The notes below the pieces were generated by a model that saw nothing but the letters and a program-made list of their open reading frames with translations, had not been told where the DNA came from and did no database searches. From Roseomonas nitratireducens (lineage in GTDB: Bacteria; Pseudomonadota; Alphaproteobacteria; Acetobacterales; Acetobacteraceae): 64,000 bases of DNA. Positions 57,575 through 64,000 of the stretch are shown here, in pieces; position 1 is the stretch's first letter, and each line of letters opens with the position of its first letter. The stretch covers positions 100,162 through 164,161 of the forward strand of contig NZ_JAGIYZ010000013.1 of assembly GCF_017813355.1 (NCBI RefSeq). Reading direction: 5' to 3'. A program made the position numbers and the translations under genes.

Positions 57575-58329
57575 CAGACCAGGTCCTCGGGCGGGCGGCG
57601 CCGCGGATTGGCCTCGATCGACACGATCCGCCCGCCGCCCATGCGCAGCACGCGGTCCGCCATGCCGGCAATCGCCGCGTTGTGGGTGATGACGACCGTG
57701 GTCGCGCCGACGTCCCGGTTCGCCCGCGCGATCGCCGAGAGCACGATCTTGCCCGTCTCGACGTCGAGCGCGCCGGTCGGCTCGTCGCACAGCAGCGCGT
57801 CGGGCCGCTTGACGATGGCGCGCGCCACCGCGACGCGCTGCTGCTCCCCGCCCGAGAGCTGGCCTGGGAAGTGGTCGAGCCGGTGCGACAGCCCGACCAG
57901 CGCGAGCGCTTCCTCCGGCCGCATCGGGTCGCGCGCGATCTCGGCGACGAGCTCGACATTCTCGCGCGCGGTGAGGCTCGGGATCAGGTTGTAGAACTGG
58001 AAGACGAAGCCGACATGGTCGCGGCGATAGGCCGTCAGCGCCGCCTCGTCCGCGCCACTCAGCTCATGGTCGCGCCAGGCGGCGCGGCCCGCGCTCGGCG
58101 CGTCGAGCCCGCCGAGGATGTTCAGCAGCGTCGACTTGCCGGACCCCGAGGGGCCGAGCAGCACGACGAACTCCCCGGGCATGATGTCGAGGTCGAGGTC
58201 GCGCAGCGCATGGACCGTGGCGTCGCCGCTGCCGTAGCTCTTGCACAGGCCGCGCGCGACGAAGACCGGGGTCGCGCCGGTCGGCTCGGGATCGCCCGCG
58301 GGGCGGGCTGCATCGGCTGCCATGGTCAT
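57571..58329 (-). CDS. ABC transporter ATP-binding protein (LolD/MacB-type)
   Basis: A 252-residue ATPase: Walker [19 protein letters not shown] near residue 65, the Q-loop in [15 protein letters not shown], signature [16 protein letters not shown] and Walker [13 protein letters not shown]. The [12 protein letters not shown] form is typical of LolD/MacB/DevA ATPases. ATG 58329 has GAGG just upstream; a second ATG two codons later is equally possible. It is the first gene of the three-gene exporter operon. Confidence 0.92.
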   Translation of the reverse strand: MTMAADAARPAGDPEPTGATPVFVARGLCKSYGSGDATVHALRDLDLDIMPGEFVVLLGPSGSGKSTLLNILGGLDAPSAGRAAWRDHELSGADEAALTAYRRDHVGFVFQFYNLIPSLTARENVELVAEIARDPMRPEEALALVGLSHRLDHFPGQLSGGEQQRVAVARAIVKRPDALLCDEPTGALDVETGKIVLSAIARANRDVGATTVVITHNAAIAGMADRVLRMGGGRIVSIEANPRRRPPEDLVW

Positions 58330-58448
58330 GGGCCTCGCGCGCAGCATGGCATGCTTCGCCCTTCGGCCGCGAATGCCCCGGCGCCGGGGCGCGATCGTTT
58401 CCGGCGCGGGAAATCCGACCGGCCGCCTGCGGCCGATCGGATATCGCC

Positions 58449-58982
58449 CTAGCGGCCCGGCAGCATGCGGGTCAGCGCGCGGTCCCTCAGCACGAACTGA
58501 TGCCACAGCGCCGCCAGCACATGGGCCGCGACGGCAACGAGGAGCAGGTTGGCGAGCACCTCATGCGCCTCCCCCCACAGCCGCCCACCCGGCAGCGCGA
58601 ACGGCGCCGGCAGCGGGATGCCGCCGAAGACCGTGACCGCGCGCCCGCGCGCCCAGCGGTCGAACAACCCGGTCAGCGGCAGCCCGACCGTCAGCAGGAT
58701 CAGCGCAAGGTGCATCCCCCGCGCGGCGAGGCGCTGCCACGCCGCCCCCTCGGGCGGCGGCGGCGGGGAGACGGCGCGCCACGCGACGCGCAGCGCCGCG
58801 AAGCCGAGCACCAGCACGCCGAGGCTATAGTGGATCTGCATCGCCAGTTCGCGGCCACCGCCGCGGGGGAACTCCTCCATGGTGCTGCCGACCACCCAGG
58901 CCGACAGCACCAGCAGCGCGGTGCCCCAGTGGATGGCGCGGGTGACCGCGCCATGGGGCCGCATCCCGTCATCCGTCGTCAT
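58449..58982 (-). CDS. Cytochrome b561-family membrane protein
   Basis: A 177-residue di-heme membrane protein of the bacterial cytochrome b561 type, four hydrophobic segments long. Candidate heme-ligand His residues are in [41 protein letters not shown] and [18 protein letters not shown] precedes the ATG. It is 17 bases after a PepSY protein on the same strand; such pairs are often seen in electron transfer to the periplasm. It lies divergently from the two-component genes. Confidence 0.9.
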   Translation of the reverse strand: MTTDDGMRPHGAVTRAIHWGTALLVLSAWVVGSTMEEFPRGGGRELAMQIHYSLGVLVLGFAALRVAWRAVSPPPPPEGAAWQRLAARGMHLALILLTVGLPLTGLFDRWARGRAVTVFGGIPLPAPFALPGGRLWGEAHEVLANLLLVAVAAHVLAALWHQFVLRDRALTRMLPGR

Positions 58983-58999
58983 CACCGGGGCTCCCTGCT

Positions 59000-59314
59000 T
59001 CAGCGACCGCGCGGGGTGACGGCGCCGCTGGCCGCGTCGACGTTGAAGGTGGCGCGGCGGCCCTGGGCGTCGATCGTCTTCACCTCCCAGCGGCCGCGCT
59101 CCCACTCGATCCCGCGCACCGGGCCGTGGCCGGCCGCGCGGACGGCGGCGATGGCGGCCGCGGCATCGACCGGCGCGGCGGCGAGGGCGCGGCTCTCCTC
59201 GACGCGGCGGGTCTCGCGGCCATCGCGCTCGCCGGAGGAAGCGAAGGCGGGCGCGAAGGGAACCGCGGCGGCCAGCGCGAAGGCGAGGGCGGCGGCGGGG
59301 CGGAAGGTGGTCAT
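59000..59314 (-). CDS. Secreted PepSY-domain protein
   Basis: A 104-residue exported protein: signal peptide MTTFRPAAALAFALAAAVPFA, then a short acidic segment and a PepSY domain of about 60 residues (AAIAAVRAAGHGPVRGIEWE, RWEVKTIDAQGRRATFNVDA, SGAVTPRGR). PepSY domains often modulate peptidases or heme/iron and redox proteins. GGAGAGA precedes the ATG. It precedes cytochrome b561 on the same strand and mirrors the PepSY gene at 59442 on the other side of the shared control region. Confidence 0.82.
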   Translation of the reverse strand: MTTFRPAAALAFALAAAVPFAPAFASSGERDGRETRRVEESRALAAAPVDAAAAIAAVRAAGHGPVRGIEWERGRWEVKTIDAQGRRATFNVDAASGAVTPRGR

Positions 59315-59336
59315 GAGGATCTCTCCATGGCTTCGG

Positions 59337-59355
59337 ATTGCGGTGGATCCGCAAT
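59337..59355. promoter_or_regulatory. Perfect inverted repeat in the divergent PepSY control region
   Basis: ATTGCGG-tggat-CCGCAAT is a perfect 7-bp inverted repeat between the two divergent PepSY genes, 23 bases upstream of the minus-strand start. It could be an operator for either direction. Confidence 0.5.
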
Positions 59356-59379
59356 GGGGCGCATCCTCGGCCCGCCTGC

Positions 59380-59420
59380 CTGAACCGGCGCTGACCGACC
59401 CGTTCAGCCGCGGTTCAGCC
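59380..59420 (+). promoter_or_regulatory. Repeated CTGA-C / GTTCAGCC sites, probable OmpR-type binding region
   Basis: CTGAACC (59380) and CTGACC (59391), then GTTCAGCC at 59402 and 59413, are spaced 11 bases apart, a helical period. The second pair is the reverse complement form of the first. Direct repeats at about 10-11 bases are what OmpR/PhoB-type regulators bind, and such a regulator is encoded just downstream. Confidence 0.5.
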
Positions 59421-59441
59421 TGGATCGACGAGCCTGCCAGG

Positions 59442-59756
59442 ATGCGCCGCGCCCTCCTCCTCCTGCCCTTCCTCGCCGCCCTGCCCGCCACGGCCCGCGC
59501 CGATGGGCGGCGCGACCACGAACGCGCGCGCGCCGCGCTCGCCGCCGGGGAGATCCGCCCCCTCGCCGCGCTGCTGGCCGAGGTCGAGCGCCGCTACCTC
59601 GGCACGGTCATCGAGACGGAGCTCGAGCGCGACGACGGCCGCTGGGTCTACGAGGTGAAGGTCCTCCCACCCTCCGGCCGCGTCTTCGAGCTGAAGTTCG
59701 ACGCCGCCACGGGGGCCCTGCTGCGCAGCCGCGGGCCCGTCCAGGAACGGCCCTGA
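59442..59756 (+). CDS. Secreted PepSY-domain protein, first gene of a two-component operon
   Basis: A 104-residue exported protein: MRRALLLLPFLAALPATARA is the signal peptide, followed by a single PepSY domain (AALAAGEIRPLAALLAEVER, GTVIETELERDDGRWVYEV, KVLPPSGRVFELKFDAATG). GCCAGGA lies just ahead of the ATG. Its stop overlaps the response-regulator start by one base (TGATG). It is likely part of the signalling module, perhaps presenting or sensing the stimulus in the periplasm. Confidence 0.85.
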   Translation: MRRALLLLPFLAALPATARADGRRDHERARAALAAGEIRPLAALLAEVERRYLGTVIETELERDDGRWVYEVKVLPPSGRVFELKFDAATGALLRSRGPVQERP

Positions 59757-60418
59757 TGCGCGTGCTGGTGGTCGAGGACCACGCCGCCCTCGCCGGCCAG
59801 CTCGTCGCCGCGCTGGCCGAGGCGGGCTTCGTCGCGGACCACGCCGCGGACGGGGAGGAAGGCCATTTCCTGGGCGATACCGAGCCCTACGACGCGGTGG
59901 TGCTGGACCTCGGCCTGCCGCGGCTCGACGGCGCATCCGTGCTGCGCCGCTGGCGCGCGGCGGGGCGCGACATGCCGGTGCTGATCCTGACCGCGCGCGA
60001 CGGCTGGAGCGAGAAGGTCGCCGGGCTGAACGCCGGCGCCGACGACTACCTGACCAAGCCCTTCGCGATGCCGGAGCTTGTGGCGCGCATCCAGGCCCTG
60101 GTGCGCCGCGCGCATGGGCGCAGCCGGCCGGAGATCGCGCTCGGGCGGCTGCTGGTGGACACCGCCGGGCAGCGCGTCACGCTGGATGGGCAGGCGGTGC
60201 GGCTGACCGGGCTGGAATACCGGCTGCTGTCCTACCTTGCGCTGCGTGCCGGGCAGGTGGTGTCGAAGACCGAGCTGACCGAGCATCTCTATGCCCAGGA
60301 TTTCGACCGCGACAGCAACACGCTGGAGGTGATGGTGGGGCGGCTGCGCCGGAAGCTCGGCGACGGCGCGATCGAGACGCTGCGCGGCCAGGGCTACCGG
60401 CTGGTTGCGCCGTCATGA
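59756..60418 (+). CDS. OmpR-family response regulator
   Basis: A 220-residue regulator: receiver domain (residues 1-115) with VVEDHAAL acids, the phosphorylated Asp51 in VVLDLGLPRLDG and the Lys in DYLTKPFAMPEL; then an OmpR/PhoB winged helix (about 125-220) with VRLTGLEYRLLSYLALRAG and SNTLEVMVGRLRRKL. The family is closest to QseB/PmrA-type regulators. It overlaps the sensor-kinase gene by 4 bases and probably binds the repeated sites at 59380-59420. Confidence 0.95.
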   Translation: MRVLVVEDHAALAGQLVAALAEAGFVADHAADGEEGHFLGDTEPYDAVVLDLGLPRLDGASVLRRWRAAGRDMPVLILTARDGWSEKVAGLNAGADDYLTKPFAMPELVARIQALVRRAHGRSRPEIALGRLLVDTAGQRVTLDGQAVRLTGLEYRLLSYLALRAGQVVSKTELTEHLYAQDFDRDSNTLEVMVGRLRRKLGDGAIETLRGQGYRLVAPS

Positions 60419-61767
60419 GGCCGCCGCGGTCCCTGGCGCTGCGGCTCGGCCTCGCCGCGGGGCTGTGGGTCGCAGCCGGGCTCGGCGCCGCGTCGTGGTT
60501 CGTCACCGGCATCGCCCTGCGCCAGGTCGAGGCCGCCTTCGACGCGCGGCACGAGGGGTTGCTGGACGCGGCGGTCGCGGCGACCGCGCTCGACGCGGCG
60601 GGGCGCATCGTCGTGGCGCGCGCGCCGGCCGGCGCCGATTTCGAGCGCCCCTTCTCCGGCGCCTACTGGCAGGTCACCGCGTCGGACGGCGCCGTCGCGA
60701 CATCCCGGTCGCTGTGGGACCAGGCGCTGGCCCCGGCGAGCGCGGGCCATGCGGGCGTGCTGCTGCGCGACACCCCCGGCCCGCGCGGGGAAAGGCTGCG
60801 CCTGGCCGAGCGCGACGTGATGCTGCCGGGCGCCGCGGCCCCCGCGCATGTCGCGGTGGCGCTGTCGCGCGGCGCGACCGAGGCCGAGATCGCGCGCCTG
60901 CGCACGGTCCTGCTGGCGGCCTTCGCGGTGCTGGGCATCGGGCTGGTGGGCGGCGTCGTGGCGACGGTGGTCGCGGGGCTCGCGCCGCTTCGGCGCATCC
61001 GCCGCGCGCTGGCCGAGGTGCGCGCCGGCACGCGGGAGCGGCTCGCGCTCGACGCGCCGAGCGAATTGGCGCCACTGGTCTCGGAAGTGGATGCGCTGAT
61101 CGCGGGCAACCGCGCCACGGTCGAGCGCGCGCGCACGCATGTCGGCAACCTCGCCCACGCGCTGAAGACGCCGCTCGCGGTGCTGCGCAACGCGCTGGAG
61201 GGCGGCGCGCCGGACGTCGCCGCCGCGCGCGCGCAGGCCGCGGCGCTCGAGCGGCTGGTCCACCATCACCTCGCCCGCGCGCGGACCGCGGCGCGGGTCG
61301 CGGCGAGCGCCGCGCCCACCGTCGCGCCGCTGGCGGTGGCGGAGGAGGTGGCGTCGGCGCTGCGGCGCCTCCTCGGCGAGCGCGGCATCGTCATCGCCGT
61401 GGCGGGCGACGCCGCGGCGCGGCTGCGCGTGGACCCGCAGGACCTGACGGAGATGCTCGGCAACCTCATGGAGAATGCGTGCAAATGGGCACGGCGCCGG
61501 GTGGAGGTGTCGGTGGCCATGGCCGATGGCGTCGTCGTCATCGGCGTCGGCGACGACGGCCCGGGGCTTGCGGCGGAGCAGCGCGAGGCTGCCCTGCGGC
61601 GCGGGACGCGGCTCGACGAGGCGATTCCAGGCACCGGGCTGGGGCTGGCGATCGTCGCGGATCTCGCGGAGATCCACGGCGGCGTCCTGGAGCTGGGGCC
61701 ATCCGCCGCCGGCGGCCTTGCCGCCACGCTGCGGCTGCCGGTGCTCGCGCGCGGGGCGGACGGGTGA
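60415..61767 (+). CDS. Sensor histidine kinase
   Basis: A 450-residue membrane kinase with two transmembrane segments (about residues 8-30 and 165-190) framing a periplasmic sensor of about 130 residues. HAMP-like linker ALAEVRAGTRERLALDAPSE follows. The dimerisation helix has the phosphorylated His248 in VGNLAHALKTPLAVLRNALE, then the N box NLMENACKWA, GVGDDGPGL and GTGLGLAIVADLAEIHGG. The N-L-A-H-A-L-K-T-P form is PhoQ/QseC-like. It is the last gene of the operon and likely senses a metal, pH or oxidative cue. Confidence 0.93.
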   Translation: MRPPRSLALRLGLAAGLWVAAGLGAASWFVTGIALRQVEAAFDARHEGLLDAAVAATALDAAGRIVVARAPAGADFERPFSGAYWQVTASDGAVATSRSLWDQALAPASAGHAGVLLRDTPGPRGERLRLAERDVMLPGAAAPAHVAVALSRGATEAEIARLRTVLLAAFAVLGIGLVGGVVATVVAGLAPLRRIRRALAEVRAGTRERLALDAPSELAPLVSEVDALIAGNRATVERARTHVGNLAHALKTPLAVLRNALEGGAPDVAAARAQAAALERLVHHHLARARTAARVAASAAPTVAPLAVAEEVASALRRLLGERGIVIAVAGDAAARLRVDPQDLTEMLGNLMENACKWARRRVEVSVAMADGVVVIGVGDDGPGLAAEQREAALRRGTRLDEAIPGTGLGLAIVADLAEIHGGVLELGPSAAGGLAATLRLPVLARGADG

Positions 61768-61952
61768 TCCGCCGGGCGGGCTGCGCGATGGGCGGTCAGG
61801 GGTGGCGCGTGGGGGTTCGCGGGGGGAACCGGCGCGGGGTGCCGCTTGGCATGGTGTCGACGGCGGCGATGAATGCTGAATTGGCGTCAGCAGAGAAACC
61901 ATGACGCGTCGGCACCGGGCCGCCGCGGTCCGCAGGTCAACCGCCACCCCGC

Positions 61953-62756
61953 ATGAAGAACCGACCGATGAACGCTTCCAGAGTGAGTACGACCGAGGAC
62001 GGCGGCCGCTTTGCCTGGCTGGAAGACCCGGGCCGCGACTTTCCCTATTTCCGCGGCCAGCCGGTGGCCCTGACGGCATGGCAGTGGCTGCTCGTCATGG
62101 CCGCCGTGGGCGTCGGCTTCATGTCGGTCGCGCTGCCGTTCGCCTGGCCGGGCGGCATGGTGGGCGGTTTCGTGCCGGCCATCCTGCTGTTCGTCATTCC
62201 ACTCGGGGCGCTTGCCTTCGTTGCGGGCAGCGCCTGGCGGGCGCTGTTCGGACGGGTGTCCGGGCGCGAGATCAAGTGGATGGTCCTGTTCGCGTTGCTC
62301 AACATCGTCGTCACGCTGTGCGTCGGCGCCGTGGTGACGGCGTTCGTCGAGGTCGAGGCCAACGCCGCCATCGCATCGGTCGTCGGACTGGATACGGCCG
62401 GTCGAGTGCTGTTTCTCGTCAAGATCGCGCTGCAACTGCTCGGGGAGGAAGTCATCTCGATCCTCCCGTTCCTCGCGTTGCTGACCCTGTTCACCCGACG
62501 CTTCGGCGCCAGCCGCCGGGGTGCCATCGTCGGCGCCTGGCTGCTGTCGGCCCTGCTGTTCGGCCTGGCCCACCTGCCCACCTATGGCTGGAACCTGGTG
62601 CAGTGCATCGTGATCATCGGCACCGCCCGATTGGTGCTCACGCTGCCTTGGATCATCACCAAGAACCTATGGGTCTCCACCGGCGCCCACGTGCTGAATG
62701 ACTGGGCGCTGATGTCGATGGGGTTGCTTGGCTCGACGCTGGCCGGCCAGACGTGA
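61953..62756 (+). CDS. CPBP (CAAX protease/bacteriocin-processing) family membrane protein
   Basis: A 267-residue protein with about seven membrane segments. The CPBP (ABI) region shows motif 1 as LLGEEVISILPFLAL, motif 2 as LLFGLAHLPTY with a conserved His, and motif 3 as STGAHVLNDWALM with His/Asn. In typical members motif 1 is EExxxR; here the pair of Glu is kept but the Arg is replaced (EEVISI). Homologs process proteins at the membrane or give immunity to bacteriocins. Start ATG 61953 or 61968. It is isolated. Confidence 0.72.
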   Translation: MKNRPMNASRVSTTEDGGRFAWLEDPGRDFPYFRGQPVALTAWQWLLVMAAVGVGFMSVALPFAWPGGMVGGFVPAILLFVIPLGALAFVAGSAWRALFGRVSGREIKWMVLFALLNIVVTLCVGAVVTAFVEVEANAAIASVVGLDTAGRVLFLVKIALQLLGEEVISILPFLALLTLFTRRFGASRRGAIVGAWLLSALLFGLAHLPTYGWNLVQCIVIIGTARLVLTLPWIITKNLWVSTGAHVLNDWALMSMGLLGSTLAGQT

Positions 62757-62781
62757 GCCCTCGCGCGCCAGGGCGAGACGC

Positions 62782-62960
62782 GGCGTAGGGGTGCGAGCAA
62801 CGGGGAAACTGGCGGATGGGGTGGCGTTCTGCCTTTCCGCCCTATGCGCCTCAGATCGCGGGATTTTCGCCGCAGCGGTGCGCGGTCTGCCTACAGCCCC
62901 GCCTACAGCCGGGCCGCCGCCTACAGCCCCAGGCGTAGGGAGGCCCGCCCGGCGTAGGGA
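62782..62960. repeat. Cluster of short repeats GGCGTAGGG and CTACAGCC
   Basis: GGCGTAGGG occurs at 62782, 62932 and 62951; CTACAGCC occurs at 62891, 62903 and 62921. Three copies of each word within 180 bases is more than expected by chance. Their meaning is unknown. Confidence 0.6.
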
Positions 62961-63041
62961 GCCGCCCTGGGCCGCCCTGGGTGGGCCTGGGGGGCGCCCT
63001 GGCGCCCGCCCGCCGCCCTGGGGGCGCCCCCCGGCGCCTGT

Positions 63042-63074
63042 GGGCGCCTGGGGGGCCTGTGGGCGCGCCTGGGG
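63042..63074 (+). other. G-quadruplex-forming motif
   Basis: Four G runs (GGG, GGGGGG, GGG, GGGG) separated by 5, 5 and 7 bases fit the canonical intramolecular G-quadruplex pattern on the plus strand. It lies 33 bases beyond the stop of the nucleotidyltransferase gene. Confidence 0.55.
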
Positions 63075-63106
63075 CTGCTTGCCCTGCCCTGGTTGCCTGG
63101 GGGGGC

Positions 63107-63763
63107 CTAGGGCGCCTTGCGCAGCCCTGGCGCCGCCCGCCGCCGGTAGAGGCAGACGCCCTCCCGCTTCACCGCATCGCGCACGATGTCGTTGTCCCGG
63201 AACAGCACAAGGACCTGCACCTCCTGGGCGATGCGCTCCTGAAGCGCCGCCTGCCACGCCTCGCGGCGATCCTGGCGCATCAGGGTCAGCACGGCCCCCC
63301 GCCCCTGCGCCCCCTGCGCCACCACCGCCGGGTCTGAGGACAGGCTCAACACGAGGTCCACATCGCTGCCGGGATAGGGGTCGCCCACCGCCCGCGAGCC
63401 GATCAGCCACACCATCCTGACCAACGGCTCGCCCTGCGCCCATTCGCCCACCACAGCGCGCAGGCGATCCAGGCTCCGGCCATGCCGCGCTTCGCGCTCC
63501 TGGCGCCGGTGCGGCTGCTCCGCGTCCATGGCCGTCTCATGCAGCCATGCCGGATAGACCCGCGCCAGCGTGGCCAGGATGACGTTGGGCTCCGTGGCGG
63601 CGATGGCCGGGTCGCCCCCGGCGGCAAGGTAGGCGTCGCGGATGCGGAACCACGCCTGCGGCTCCAGCGTGCCCTCGGCGCCGTTCTGCCGGTAGGCGCG
63701 CCCGACAGCGCGGACCAGCCGCTTGTCCCATCGGTTGAGACTGTGGAAGGTCGGCTGGTTCAC
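63107..63763 (-). CDS. Orphan nucleotidyltransferase-fold protein
   Basis: A 218-residue protein in two parts. An N-terminal basic, helical segment (LNRWDKRLVRAVGRAYRQ) is unrecognised. The C-terminal domain carries the nucleotidyltransferase signature IGSRAVGDPYPGSDVDLVLS near residue 121, with GS and the DxD pair typical of the MNT/Pol-beta superfamily. Members add nucleotides to RNA, proteins or antibiotics or act in HEPN-MNT toxin-antitoxin pairs; no HEPN partner is seen here. Start is ATG with MNQPTFHSLN. It is next to a repetitive gap and an edge gene. Confidence 0.72.
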   Translation of the reverse strand: MNQPTFHSLNRWDKRLVRAVGRAYRQNGAEGTLEPQAWFRIRDAYLAAGGDPAIAATEPNVILATLARVYPAWLHETAMDAEQPHRRQEREARHGRSLDRLRAVVGEWAQGEPLVRMVWLIGSRAVGDPYPGSDVDLVLSLSSDPAVVAQGAQGRGAVLTLMRQDRREAWQAALQERIAQEVQVLVLFRDNDIVRDAVKREGVCLYRRRAAPGLRKAP

Positions 63764-63814
63764 GCCGCCGAGTGTGCCGGCAGCATTCGCCCGCCGCCAG
63801 ATGACCGCAGGGGG

Positions 63815-64000
63815 TCAGCCCGCGCTGGCGCCGGCTGCCTTCAGGTGCGCGACCAGGGCCGGCGGCGCCTCGCGGACGGTCAGCCATCGGGCGTCGGCCA
63901 GGATCAGGGCGAGGCTGCCATCGGTGAGGCGCGCGATGGCGCGAACCTCGCGCGTGGCGATCGGCGCGGTGACGCGGAAGTTCGCATCGCCGACGGGCAC
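63815..64000 (-). CDS. Partial hypothetical protein at the window edge
   Basis: A frame on the minus strand that runs off the end of the window. The last 61 codons are visible (a segment REVRAIARLTDGSLALILAD, then RWLTVREAPPALVAHLKAAG). A GTG sits exactly at the edge and could be the start, but the gene may extend beyond it. No family can be named from this fragment. It is 51 bases upstream of the nucleotidyltransferase gene on the same strand. Confidence 0.45.
   Translation of the reverse strand: MPVGDANFRVTAPIATREVRAIARLTDGSLALILADARWLTVREAPPALVAHLKAAGASAG

Larger units (their letters stand above)
62757..63106. other. Repetitive G/C-rich gap of 350 bases
   Basis: No gene was recognised; the open frames here are Pro/Gly/Ala-rich artefacts of composition. 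The region contains short repeated words (listed separately) and a canonical G-quadruplex motif. It lies between the CPBP gene and the minus-strand nucleotidyltransferase and may hold the 3' ends of both transcripts. Confidence 0.6.

Noticed and set aside
54608..57994. A 1128-codon open frame on the plus strand opposite the ABC exporter genes
   Set aside because: The product is a low-complexity His/Arg/Gln/Glu-rich chain and lies exactly antisense to the recognised adaptor and permease; it is a GC-bias shadow.
62667..63443. Gly/Pro-rich frames through the repetitive gap on both strands
   Set aside because: They have no start signals or known domains, and they arise from the short GC-rich repeats.
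1..64000. tRNA, rRNA, CRISPR arrays, insertion sequences, integrases
   Set aside because: Read through by eye on both strands; no repeat-spacer array, no terminal-repeat transposase gene and no cloverleaf-compatible T-loop outside coding regions was found. Small or degenerate elements could have been missed.

Overview
The window is a very GC-rich (roughly 70% or more), densely packed bacterial chromosome segment. Most neighbouring genes overlap by 4 bases or lie a few bases apart. The gene content points to an alphaproteobacterium of the Acetobacteraceae type (Roseomonas-like). Supporting features are an HdaA-type replication regulator, the order rpsF-rpsR-DUF2232-rplI-(cfa)-dnaB-alr, a Hint/RTX protein, an aa3 oxidase subunit IV, and five separate Bug-family (TctC-like) periplasmic binding proteins. 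This assignment is an inference from content and order, not from a database comparison.

Layout. 1-11.5 kb: rnd, ppx, ppk, hdaA, an AI-2E-type permease, a CDP-alcohol phosphatidyltransferase, a DUF2066-type protein, purM-purN (purM apparently starting at CTG), a tiny oxidase subunit, an EAL protein and ndk. 11.6-16.3 kb: an ABC-F ATPase, a small protein, a Bug protein and an RTX-repeat/Hint protein with a recent 108-bp tandem duplication. 16.3-22 kb: holC, a secreted protein and two tandem M17 aminopeptidases on the minus strand, facing cysQ and a Sua5-type tRNA modification gene. 22-31.3 kb: two alpha/beta hydrolases, Bug proteins, RtcB, fabD-GNAT-fabG without acpP, and a TetR regulator with overlapping palindromes.

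31.5-33.5 kb is the most unusual stretch. A lysozyme-fold protein without a signal peptide is translationally coupled to a signal-peptide protein made of two copies of one unrecognised domain. This is the layout of an effector (or lysin) with a periplasmic partner. 33.7-41.6 kb is the conserved ribosomal/replication cluster, followed by mlaE-mlaF. An inverted pair of palindromic REP-like elements follows, with a third relative at 22.0 kb.

41.8-53.3 kb is catabolic. It holds an AtzG-like/amidase pair, a TauD-type dioxygenase, Bug proteins, a permuted papain-like peptidase, and a five-gene operon (CMD protein, 3-hydroxyisobutyrate dehydrogenase-like, flavin oxidoreductase, lactonase-like MBL protein, Bug) read divergently from a LysR regulator. 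53.5-62.8 kb holds a hemerythrin protein, a three-gene ABC/adaptor exporter, cytochrome b561 and PepSY divergent from PepSY plus a two-component system, and a CPBP membrane protein. The end (62.76-64 kb) is a repetitive G-rich gap, an orphan nucleotidyltransferase and a partial gene.

No rRNA, tRNA, CRISPR array, insertion sequence or integrase was recognised. Very many long open frames antisense to real genes exist because of the GC bias; they were left out.
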